From assembly GCA_004000625.1 (NCBI GenBank), contig SAUS01000034.1:1-29331 (forward strand): DNA of 29,331 nucleotides. The letters run 5' to 3'. Positions within the stretch are counted from its first letter, which is position 1. Every line of letters starts with the position of its first letter. The position numbers and the translations under genes were made by a program. Source of the DNA: Candidatus Cibiobacter qucibialis. GTDB taxonomy: Bacteria > Bacillota > Clostridia > Oscillospirales > Ruminococcaceae. The notes below the pieces were generated by a model. It worked only from the letters and a program-made list of their open reading frames with translations, was not told the origin of the DNA and made no database searches. Below, in pieces: positions 22,672 through 29,331 of the stretch.

Positions 22672-24129
22672 ATGACAACTGCGGATAACCAGCCGCTGGG
22701 GCAGGCCCTTGCTGAAAATCAGGCGTTTCTGCAAACTATGTTTGGCGGCTCATCGGATTTCTATACCAAAAGCTTTACGATTTGCGGCTGCCGCTGCTGC
22801 ATCGCCATGTTTGCGGGGCTTTCCTCGCCGGAAAAACTCTGCATCATGGTGCTGCACGCGCTGGGTCAAGGCGTGCCGGGCTGCAAGGCCGGGCCGCAGC
22901 TGGTGCAGTACCTGGCAGAGCAAAGCTGCCTACCCACAGAGCAAACCCCCATCACCACCCGTACCCAGCTGGTGGAAGCCCTCGCCGGCGGCATGGCCGT
23001 GCTGCTGGTGGAGGGCAGCGGCCAGGCGCTGGCGTTTTCCACCCAGGATATGCCGGGCCGCAGCGTGACCAACCCCAGCGGGGAAGGCAACATGCGCGGC
23101 CCGCAGGATGCCTTTACCGAGCACCTGCGCAATAACATTTCCCAGCTGCGCCGCCAGTTCCGCACCGGCAGCTTTACGGCGGAGATCTGCACCGCCAACA
23201 CCCGTGCCAAAACCGAGTACGCCATTTGTTATGATACCGCCCTGGCCCCGGCGGATGTGGTGCAAACCCTCAAGCAGCGGCTGGCCGGGGTACAAATCCC
23301 CGTCCTGCTGGACAGCACCTATTTTGCCTCGTTCCTCAAGCAGGACAAGCTCAACCTTTTCCCCGCGGCAGCCTATACCGAGCGCCCGGCCACCGCCTGT
23401 GCCCGCATCTGTGAGGGCAAAATCGTTATCCTTGTATCCGGCAGCCCGCTTGCCATGGTGGTGCCCAGCTTTTTTGCCGAGCACTTTGAATGCCTGGACG
23501 ATTATTCTTCCGGCGCAGTGTTTGCCGGTCTCATCCGCCTGCTCAAATATCTGGCGTTTTTGCTGGCGGTGTTTGGGCCGGGGCTGTATGTCATGGCGGT
23601 CAGCTTTGCGCCGGAGCTGATCCCCGTGCATCTGCTGGCCAAACTGGCCCAGGGCGAAGCCTCCACGCCGCTACCGCCCATGCCGGAAATGCTGGCCGTG
23701 ACCCTGCTGCTGGAAATTGTGCGTGAAGCCGGGCTGCGCGCCCCCAAATCCATCAGCCACACCGTCAGCCTTGTGGGGGCGCTCATCATTGGCGAAACCG
23801 CTGTCTCGGCGGGCATCATCAGCGTGCCGGTGCTCACCATGGCCGCGGCGGCCACCATCGCCACCCTGGCAGTCCCGGCGCTGTATGAACAGTCGATTCT
23901 GTTCCGCTTTGCGGTCATACTGCTGGCGGGACTGTTCGGTGTGCCGGGGCTGGCCTGCGGGGCGCTGCTGATTCTGGCCATGGCCTGCAGCAGCGACCCG
24001 TTCGGTTATGATTATCTTTACCCGCTCATGCCGCCGGGCAAGGCAGCCTTGCGGGATGGTTTTGTGCGGGCTATCTGGTCCCGCCTGGCACAAAAAGGGG
24101 AGGTGCTGCCGCGCCATGCAAAAGAGTAA
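22672..24129 (+). CDS. gerAA: GerA-type spore germinant receptor subunit A
   Basis: A-subunits of Ger receptors sit in the inner spore membrane and help sense germinants. The 485-aa product has the family blocks: MRGPQDAFTEHLRNNISQLRR-like text (about 141-161), a soluble N-terminal half, and a membrane half from about 285 with LLLEIVREAGLRAPK (345-359) and VGALIIGETAVSAGIIS (368-384), ending with SDPFGYDYLYPLMPPG. The N-terminus carries an unusual cysteine cluster (CGCRCC, 39-43). AAGG precedes the ATG. It is first in a three-gene overlapping operon and implies endospore formation. The germinant is unknown. Confidence 0.92.
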   Translation: MTTADNQPLGQALAENQAFLQTMFGGSSDFYTKSFTICGCRCCIAMFAGLSSPEKLCIMVLHALGQGVPGCKAGPQLVQYLAEQSCLPTEQTPITTRTQLVEALAGGMAVLLVEGSGQALAFSTQDMPGRSVTNPSGEGNMRGPQDAFTEHLRNNISQLRRQFRTGSFTAEICTANTRAKTEYAICYDTALAPADVVQTLKQRLAGVQIPVLLDSTYFASFLKQDKLNLFPAAAYTERPATACARICEGKIVILVSGSPLAMVVPSFFAEHFECLDDYSSGAVFAGLIRLLKYLAFLLAVFGPGLYVMAVSFAPELIPVHLLAKLAQGEASTPLPPMPEMLAVTLLLEIVREAGLRAPKSISHTVSLVGALIIGETAVSAGIISVPVLTMAAAATIATLAVPALYEQSILFRFAVILLAGLFGVPGLACGALLILAMACSSDPFGYDYLYPLMPPGKAALRDGFVRAIWSRLAQKGEVLPRHAKE

Positions 24130-25111
24130 TGTGGATTTTTACCCCGTGCTGCTCCTCAGCATTCTGGCCGATACGCTGCTGCGGCTGCACACCGGTTATT
24201 GGGCGCGGGCAGGGCTGCTGGCTCTGCCCGCCAGCGCGGCGGTGCTGGCCGCTGTGCTTCTGTTAGCGTCGACCAGCTGGCAGGGAAACGCCCTGCTGCA
24301 AAGAGTTCTCTGTGTTTTGCTGGCAATCAGTTCAGCATTGGAAATTCTGCGCCTGCACGCCCTGTTTGGCAGCGTGTACCCCGGTACACTGGGGCTGGCG
24401 GGCACCTGTTTTGTCGTGCTGGCACCGGTCATCTACCTCCGGCGGGAGCCCGCCCTGCGCCAGACGGCCAACGCCTTGTTGGTGTTCGGTGCCGCGTGTA
24501 TGGCAATCATGGTACTCTCGGTCGCGCCGCGCCTGCGTGTACCCAACCTGCATGCGGCACCGCTGACAGGGCAGGACTGGCAGGCGGCGTTTGTTTCTCA
24601 GCTGGCGCTCCCGCCGGAATATCTGCTGTTTGCCCTTTGGCCTCCGCAGCCCGGCCAGTGCTGCCGCAAGGCAGTAATATTTGCCGCGTCAGCACTGGGC
24701 TTTGATGCCGCGGTCCACCTGCTGCTGGAGCTGTTTTTTGGCGCGGCCATGCCCACCCGCCAAACCCCGGTGCAGGGGGCTGCACAGTGCGGGGCGCTTT
24801 CAATTTTTAACCGGCTGGAATGGCTGCAAATTTTGCTGTGGTGCATGGTAGTCACGGTGCGGCTGGCACTGTACCTGTATGCCATGGTGGAACTGTGGGG
24901 TGGCCGCGCCGGGGCGGGCAGCGCTGCCGCCGGGCTGGACCGTTACCCGCTGTACTTTGGCGGCATGGCTCTGTTGTGTGTTGTGCTGCGCACCGTGCCG
25001 CTGGAACAGGCATTTTATTGGCGCAGTGCCGTCTGCTGGGGCTTCGCTGCGGTTGTGATGGTAACAGGAGGCTGCCAATGGCTGGTATCATGCATAAAAC
25101 ATCCCGCCTGA
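24116..25111 (+). CDS. gerAB: GerAB-like spore germination permease (short)
   Basis: This 331-aa, highly hydrophobic protein lies between the A and C subunits. It keeps GerAB landmarks: the exported-loop text PNLHAAPLTGQDWQAAF and the PPEYLLFALWPP block (middle), and FNRLEWLQILLWCMVVTVRLALYLYAM (second half), which matches the family's R-x-E/D-x-hydrophobic-W helix. GerAB proteins are APC-superfamily transporters that bind amino acid germinants in the membrane. It is shorter than usual (about 365 aa) and the typical first helix text is not obvious. The ATG at 24116 overlaps gerAA by 14 nt, with GGGGAGG 12 nt upstream. Confidence 0.75.
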   Translation: MQKSNVDFYPVLLLSILADTLLRLHTGYWARAGLLALPASAAVLAAVLLLASTSWQGNALLQRVLCVLLAISSALEILRLHALFGSVYPGTLGLAGTCFVVLAPVIYLRREPALRQTANALLVFGAACMAIMVLSVAPRLRVPNLHAAPLTGQDWQAAFVSQLALPPEYLLFALWPPQPGQCCRKAVIFAASALGFDAAVHLLLELFFGAAMPTRQTPVQGAAQCGALSIFNRLEWLQILLWCMVVTVRLALYLYAMVELWGGRAGAGSAAAGLDRYPLYFGGMALLCVVLRTVPLEQAFYWRSAVCWGFAAVVMVTGGCQWLVSCIKHPA

Positions 25112-26061
25112 TGGCGGCGGTGCTGCTGGGCTGCCTGTTGGCGGGCTGCGGCGGGCAGCTGCTTTCCCACAGGGAAATTGTGCGGGCGGTGTTTTTTACC
25201 GCGCAGGATGCCGGCTACACGGTCACGCTTTTGACCAGTGACCAGCAAAGCGAGGATTCCGCCGCCTGCAAAACCTTTACCGGCAGCGGCGCTACCTGTG
25301 CTGCCGCCTGGAATGCCGCCGCCCAAACCACGAACGGCCAGCCGTTTTACGGCCTGATGGACCTTGCCGTTCTGCCTGCCGGGTGCAGCTGGCCGCTGGC
25401 AGAAGAAATCGCTCAGCTGTTGCAAAGCACCGCTCGCCCCGCGCCGGAAATCGCCGTGTTTGTGCTGGATCCTGCTGTGCAGATGCCCATCCAGGACCAA
25501 ACGCCGACCTTGTACGAAAACTTGAAAGCTCTGGAAGAAAAGCAGCAGCTGCACTGCGGCCTGCAAACCCTGTTTGATAACGCCGAAACCGCCGCTGTGC
25601 CCGTCAGTGCGGGCGGGGAATACGCTATGCTGTTTTATGATACCGCTGCCAATACAGCCCGCCAGACGCAAAGCCCGTTGGCTGCCCAGCTGGCGGCTAT
25701 TCTGTGCGGCCAGGCCCATCGGTTGGACTGCACGTTGCCGGATGACCTGCACCTTGCCGCCAAAGCCGCCGCCGATGTGCAGGTACTGGCCCCCGGCAGC
25801 GTGCGGGTAAACCTGACCCTGCGGGATGTGGAACTGAAAGACCTGACTCCCACCGCCCGCCCGGATGCCGAACTGCAGGTGGCATTTGCCGCAGCCGCCA
25901 ACCGGGAATTTGATGGTTTGATAACGGCGCTGTACGGAATAAACGGCCCGGATGCCGACCCGCTCGACCTGTGTTTCTGGCTGCAAAACCGTTATGGCAG
26001 CACGCAGGGGGCGCTGCGGGCGGAGCTTACCCTGCACTGGCACCGCCCCGGCGAAGGCTGA
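25078..26061 (+). CDS. gerAC: GerAC-like germination lipoprotein, Ger(x)C family
   Basis: The 327-aa product has a signal peptide with lipobox LAGC (Cys24), as all C-subunits do, so it is anchored on the outer face of the inner spore membrane. The C-terminal part contains NREFDGLITALYGINGPDADPLDLCFWLQNRYG, matching the Ger(x)C helix block with its (A)DPL-x-L motif. Sequence conservation is otherwise low, as is common in this family. The ATG at 25078 has AGGAGG six nt upstream and overlaps the gerAB end by 34 nt, so the trio is translationally coupled. No clear intrinsic terminator follows before groES. Confidence 0.83.
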   Translation: MAGIMHKTSRLMAAVLLGCLLAGCGGQLLSHREIVRAVFFTAQDAGYTVTLLTSDQQSEDSAACKTFTGSGATCAAAWNAAAQTTNGQPFYGLMDLAVLPAGCSWPLAEEIAQLLQSTARPAPEIAVFVLDPAVQMPIQDQTPTLYENLKALEEKQQLHCGLQTLFDNAETAAVPVSAGGEYAMLFYDTAANTARQTQSPLAAQLAAILCGQAHRLDCTLPDDLHLAAKAAADVQVLAPGSVRVNLTLRDVELKDLTPTARPDAELQVAFAAAANREFDGLITALYGINGPDADPLDLCFWLQNRYGSTQGALRAELTLHWHRPGEG

Positions 26062-26225
26062 TCCCCACCAAAGCACGCCTTTATTTGCAGTGCCAGTGTG
26101 CCATTCAGCCGGGCAGTCTGCCAGCCAAGACCAAAAAACAGATAGAAAACAGCCCGGAACGCTAATAAATTACAACGAATAAACGACAAAAAACACTGTT
26201 CACAAAAATTTTATACTTCAAGGGG

Positions 26226-26253
26226 TTGATTTTTGGCAAAGGAACGCTATAAT
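26226..26253 (+). promoter_or_regulatory. Promoter of groESL
   Basis: TTGATT (26226-26231), 16-bp spacer, TATAAT (26248-26253), with an AT-rich stretch upstream (26160-26220). Transcription would start inside the CIRCE that follows directly. Confidence 0.85.
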
Positions 26254-26257
26254 AGAT

Positions 26258-26284
26258 TTAGCACTCAGAAGAAAAGAGTGCTAA
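26258..26284. promoter_or_regulatory. CIRCE element, HrcA operator
   Basis: A perfect TTAGCACTC, nine-base spacer, GAGTGCTAA. This is the standard HrcA binding site, here right after the -10 box, so groESL should be HrcA-repressed and heat-inducible. hrcA is not in the window. Confidence 0.97.
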
Positions 26285-26329
26285 ACAAAATGTTTCAAAG
26301 AAACTTTAATTATAGGAGGATATTTCATC

Positions 26330-26614
26330 ATGAAAATCAAACCTCTTGCTGATCGCGTTGTGATCAAACTCGTTGAAGAAGAAGAAACCTCCAAGGGCGG
26401 CCTGATCCTGACCGGTTCCGCCAAGGAAAAGCCGCAGGTTGCTGAAGTTATCGCAGTCGGCCCCGGCGGCAATGTCGATGGCAAAGACGTTGAGATGATC
26501 GTCAAGGTTGGCGATAAGGTCCTCACCAGCAAGTACTCCGGCACCGAAGTCAAGGTTGACGGCGAGGAATGCACCATTGTCCGCCAGAGCGATATCCTGG
26601 CAATCGTTGAGTAA
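26330..26614 (+). CDS. groES: Co-chaperonin GroES
   Basis: GroES caps the GroEL chamber during ATP-driven protein folding in the cytoplasm. The 94-aa product starts MKIKPLADRVVIKLVEEEE, has the mobile loop EETSKGGLILTG (about 18-29), and ends in LAIVE. AGGAGG lies upstream of the ATG. groEL follows after 39 bp, and the pair is controlled by the CIRCE promoter. Confidence 0.98.
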   Translation: MKIKPLADRVVIKLVEEEETSKGGLILTGSAKEKPQVAEVIAVGPGGNVDGKDVEMIVKVGDKVLTSKYSGTEVKVDGEECTIVRQSDILAIVE

Positions 26615-26653
26615 ACTTTAACTGTTCTTACTGATAAAAGGAGATGCTGATTT

Positions 26654-28288
26654 ATGGCAAAACAGATTAAGCAGGGCGAAGATGCCCGCAAGGCTCTTTG
26701 CGCCGGCATTGACCAGCTGGCTGATACCGTTAAGATCACCCTGGGCCCCAAAGGCCGCAACGTTGTTCTGGGCAAGAAGTTCGGCAGCCCGGTCATCACC
26801 AACGATGGCGTTACCATCGCAAAGGAAATTGAGCTGAAAGACGCTTTCGAGAACATGGGTGCACAGCTCGTGCGTGAAGTTGCCACGAAGACCAATGATG
26901 CTGCCGGCGACGGCACCACCACCGCTACCGTTCTGGCACAGGCTCTTGTTACCGAGGGCATGAAGAACGTTACCGCCGGTGCAAACCCGATGGACATCAA
27001 GCGCGGCATCCAGAAGGCTGTCAACACCGCTGTTGAGGCCGTCAAGGCACACAGCCAGAAAGTCAACGGCAGCAAGGATATCGCCCGTGTCGGTACCGTT
27101 TCTGCCGGTGATGCACAGATCGGCCAGCTGATCGCTGACGCTATGGAAAAGGTTACTGCTGACGGCGTGATCACCATTGAGGAGAACAAGACCACTGCTG
27201 AAACCTACACCGAGGTAGTGGAAGGCATGCAGTTTGACCGTGGCTACGTTACCCCGTACATGGTCACCGATACCGAGAAGATGGAAACCGTTTACGAGGA
27301 CTGCAGCGTGCTGATCACCGATAAAAAGATCAGCGTGTTCCAGGATATCGTTCCTCTGCTGGAGTCCGTGATCCAGTCCGGCCGCAAGCTGCTCATCATC
27401 GCTGAGGATGTTGAGGGCGACGCACTGTCCAACCTCATCATCAACCGTCTGCGCGGCGGCCTGAATGTGGTTGCTGTCAAGGCTCCCGGCTTTGGCGACC
27501 GCCGCAAGGAAATGCTGCAGGATATCGCCATCCTGACCGGCGGCACCGTCATCAGCAGCGACCTGGGCTATGAGCTCAAGGACGCTACCATCCAGCTGCT
27601 GGGCAGCGCCCGCCAGGTCAAGGTTGGCAAGGAGAACACCACCATCGTCGGTGGCGCTGGCGATAAGCAGGCCATTGCTGACCGCGTTGCCCAGATCCGT
27701 TCCCAGATCGCTTCCGCTACCTCTGACTTTGACCGTGAAAAGCTGCAGGAACGCCTGGCCAAGCTGGCTGGCGGCGTAGCTGTCATCAAGGTCGGCGCTG
27801 CTACCGAAGTTGAGATGAAGGATAAGAAGCTCCGCATCGAGGACGCCCTGAACGCAACCAAGGCTGCTGTTGAAGAGGGCATCGTTGCTGGCGGCGGCAC
27901 CGCTACCATCAACGCTATCCCCGCTGTTGATAAGCTGGTCAGCGAGCTGGAAGGCGATGAGCGCACTGGCGCTAAGATCGTCCGCAAGGCTCTGGAAGCT
28001 CCTCTGCGCCAGATCGCCGCAAACGCTGGCCTGGAAGGCAGCGTTATCATCAACAACATTCTGCAGGCCGGCAAGCCCAACTACGGCTATGACGCCCAGA
28101 AGGAAGAATATGTTGACGATATGATCGAAGCCGGCATTGTTGACCCGACCAAGGTTACCCGCTCCGCTTTGGAGAATGCTTCCAGCGTTGCCGCTATGGT
28201 TCTGACCACCGAAAGCCTGGTCGCTGACCTGCCGGAGCCCCCGGCACCGGCAGCCCCCGCCGGCGGTGACATGGGCGGCATGTACTGA
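26654..28288 (+). CDS. groEL: Chaperonin GroEL
   Basis: GroEL is the ATP-dependent 14-mer folding chamber. The 544-aa length is standard. It opens AKQIKQGEDARKAL, has the ATP site GDGTTTATVL (about 86-95) and the AVIKVGAATEVEMKDKK equatorial block near 375-391, and ends in GGDMGGMY, a short form of the Gly-Met tail. AAAGGAG precedes the ATG. It has its own terminator 32 bp after the stop. Confidence 0.99.
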   Translation: MAKQIKQGEDARKALCAGIDQLADTVKITLGPKGRNVVLGKKFGSPVITNDGVTIAKEIELKDAFENMGAQLVREVATKTNDAAGDGTTTATVLAQALVTEGMKNVTAGANPMDIKRGIQKAVNTAVEAVKAHSQKVNGSKDIARVGTVSAGDAQIGQLIADAMEKVTADGVITIEENKTTAETYTEVVEGMQFDRGYVTPYMVTDTEKMETVYEDCSVLITDKKISVFQDIVPLLESVIQSGRKLLIIAEDVEGDALSNLIINRLRGGLNVVAVKAPGFGDRRKEMLQDIAILTGGTVISSDLGYELKDATIQLLGSARQVKVGKENTTIVGGAGDKQAIADRVAQIRSQIASATSDFDREKLQERLAKLAGGVAVIKVGAATEVEMKDKKLRIEDALNATKAAVEEGIVAGGGTATINAIPAVDKLVSELEGDERTGAKIVRKALEAPLRQIAANAGLEGSVIINNILQAGKPNYGYDAQKEEYVDDMIEAGIVDPTKVTRSALENASSVAAMVLTTESLVADLPEPPAPAAPAGGDMGGMY

Positions 28289-28319
28289 TTTAATAGCCGC
28301 ACCGCATAAAGTAATATGT

Positions 28320-28353
28320 AGGGCCGCAGTCCGTAAGGGCTGCGGCCCTTTTT
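28320..28353 (+). terminator. Intrinsic terminator of groESL
   Basis: A ten-pair stem AGGGCCGCAG/CTGCGGCCCT (28320-28329 with 28340-28349) is followed by five Ts. Confidence 0.93.
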
Positions 28354-28446
28354 GCGGTTTTGCAGCCAATAAGAGCAGAAATAATAAAGTAAAAGATAAA
28401 ATAAATATAACATCGTACAATCCATGCGGATGTGTCTTTTTTTCGC

Positions 28447-28475
28447 TTGATTCTGCACCGCAAAACTGGTATGCT
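28447..28475 (+). promoter_or_regulatory. Candidate promoter of the VanZ-family gene
   Basis: TTGATT (28447-28452), 17-bp spacer, TATGCT (28470-28475). The predicted start near 28482 leaves a leader of about 50 nt. Confidence 0.5.
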
Positions 28476-28533
28476 TTTCAAGTATGCCATGTGTATTGTA
28501 CATGATGGCACGATGGAACGCGGAGGTACGGGA

Positions 28534-29046
28534 ATGCCGGAGCAGAACAATAAGCTGAAACTTGTGCGCGCGGTGATGCTGTGCGTTACATTGGCCATCA
28601 TGACGGCAATCTTTCTGTTTTCCGCCCAGCCGGGGGAGAGCTCCTCTGCCCTCAGCCAGCAGATAACGGAAAAAGTGGAATCCACCGCGGCTCACCGCCT
28701 GACCCCCAAGTGGTTCAGCAGCCAGAACGATAATGCCAACATTCGCAAGTGGGCACATGTTTATATTTACTGTGCTCTCGGTGTCAGCACCGCCGTCACC
28801 GTCCATCTGTTTGGCAGCGCAGGCAAAGCGGGCGGGGCCAAACAGCTTGTGCAAGAAGCACTGATCAGCGCTGTGACCTGTACCGCCTATGCGGGCACTG
28901 ATGAATTCCACCAGCTCTTTATCCCGGGCCGCGCCGGAATGATTCAGGATGTCGGCGTGGATGCGCTCGGTTTTTTGCCCTGCATTGCCATCACTTTTCT
29001 GGTCACTGCCTGGCTGCGGCACAAAGCGGCCAAAACACAACAATAA
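28534..29046 (+). CDS. VanZ-family membrane protein
   Basis: The 170-aa product has about four membrane helices and the VanZ landmarks FSAQPGESS (29-37), RKWAH (71-75), DEFHQ (123-127) and PGRAGMIQDVGVDALG (131-146). The family takes its name from a teicoplanin-resistance accessory protein. Most members are of unknown function and are not resistance genes, and no van genes lie nearby. The ATG at 28534 has GGAGG seven nt upstream; the longer open frame to the left lacks a site. It is monocistronic and ends in a large compound terminator. Confidence 0.88.
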   Translation: MPEQNNKLKLVRAVMLCVTLAIMTAIFLFSAQPGESSSALSQQITEKVESTAAHRLTPKWFSSQNDNANIRKWAHVYIYCALGVSTAVTVHLFGSAGKAGGAKQLVQEALISAVTCTAYAGTDEFHQLFIPGRAGMIQDVGVDALGFLPCIAITFLVTAWLRHKAAKTQQ

Positions 29047-29050
29047 AAAT

Positions 29051-29127
29051 AACAACACCACCTGCCGGGGCAGGGAAAGCAGCATTGCGCTGCTTTCCCA
29101 CACGCCCGGCGGGTGGTGTTGTTTGTG
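29051..29127 (+). terminator. Large compound terminator after the VanZ-family gene
   Basis: The outer stem has 19 pairs (29051-29069 with 29105-29123, one G-T pair). The inner stem has 11 perfect pairs, GGGAAAGCAGC/GCTGCTTTCCC (29073-29083 with 29089-29099). A T-rich end TTGTTTG follows. The adjacent A-rich left flank (AATAAAAATAACAA) may also let it act on the minus strand. Confidence 0.88.
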
Positions 29128-29196
29128 GTCTGTTTTAGGGTTTATCTGAAAAGTTGAAAATTTGATCTATTTCTACAAGCACCGCCGAATTTTGCG

Positions 29197-29233
29197 TTAA
29201 AAAGCCTTGGAGTCCACAAAGGATTCCAAGGCT
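29197..29233 (-). terminator. Hairpin with T-tract on the minus strand
   Basis: AGCCTTGGAGTCC/GGATTCCAAGGCT (29203-29215 with 29221-29233, one G-T pair), with an A-run on its left that gives a U-tract on minus-strand RNA. It probably serves a minus-strand gene beyond the window end. Copy D of the repeat begins 10 bp after it. The stretch 29128-29196 holds nothing recognisable. Confidence 0.6.
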
Positions 29234-29243
29234 CTTTGCCTTA

Positions 29244-29331
29244 AGGCAATACCGCACAATTCCCGCCTAACGGCTCAAGCACCGCTCCGGCGGCTGCGGC
29301 ACGGCATCTGCGTTGCCAAAATGCTCGATAA
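29244..29331 (-). repeat. Partial MITE-like repeat, copy D (right half)
   Basis: On the minus strand this is the right half of the 174-bp repeat, cut by the window end near its central hairpin. The terminal repeat reads AGGCAATACCGCACAATTC from 29244 and TA (29242-29243) precedes it. It differs from copy C at about four of 88 positions. Confidence 0.88.

Noticed and set aside
26618..28420. A 600-codon minus-strand frame opposite groEL
   Set aside because: It is a shadow of groEL codon bias with no start signals or domain.
28534..29046. Glycopeptide resistance locus because of the VanZ-family gene
   Set aside because: No vanHAXY or regulator genes are nearby, and VanZ-family proteins are widespread without resistance roles.

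Overview
The window looks like chromosomal DNA from a GC-rich, low-oxygen, endospore-type Clostridia. By eye it resembles the Ruminococcaceae/Oscillospiraceae group (Faecalibacterium/Gemmiger/Subdoligranulum-like). The evidence is the GlgC+GlgD pair, a sufCBDSU operon with SufU, a CIRCE-controlled groESL, a gerA-type germination operon, DUF421/DUF4363 genes and strong AGGAGG ribosome binding sites. The genus placement is inference. Both ends of the window lie inside copies of one small repeat, so it is probably a whole assembly contig that broke at repeats.

Layout. 126-6226 (+) is a glycogen synthesis operon, glgB-glgC-glgD-glgA, closed by a strong terminator. 6540-8669 (+) is a two-gene envelope unit: a beta-lactamase-fold lipoprotein and an acyltransferase-3 membrane protein. 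It meets the Fe-S assembly operon sufC-B-D-S-U (13732-8835, -) at a shared bidirectional terminator. The suf operon has a near-consensus promoter, a palindrome just after the start point and a terminator-like hairpin in a leader of about 180 nt. tRNA-Leu(UAA) follows (-) with its own promoter and terminator. A MATE transporter (-) is bracketed by two same-orientation 174-bp repeats. Beyond it is a YczE-like membrane protein (-).

17284-21567 (+) holds a class I aminotransferase, then secDF-nrdR. DUF421-DUF4363 (21933-22604 and 21564-21932, -) is convergent with nrdR, with overlapping stop codons. The only clear terminator for secDF-nrdR lies inside the DUF421 coding region. A gerAA-gerAB-gerAC-like operon (22672-26061, +) diverges from DUF421. 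groES-groEL (+) follows with a promoter and a perfect CIRCE. Last is a VanZ-family gene with a large compound terminator, a second hairpin and a half copy of the repeat.

The most interesting non-coding feature is the 174-bp MITE-like family: four copies, 19-bp imperfect terminal inverted repeats, apparent TA target duplications, a central hairpin and no coding capacity. Other points of interest are a lysine/alanine/proline-rich, histone-H1-like tail on GlgB, the antisense arrangement between secDF-nrdR and DUF421-DUF4363, and possible attenuation of suf. No CRISPR array, rRNA, phage module or transposase gene was seen.
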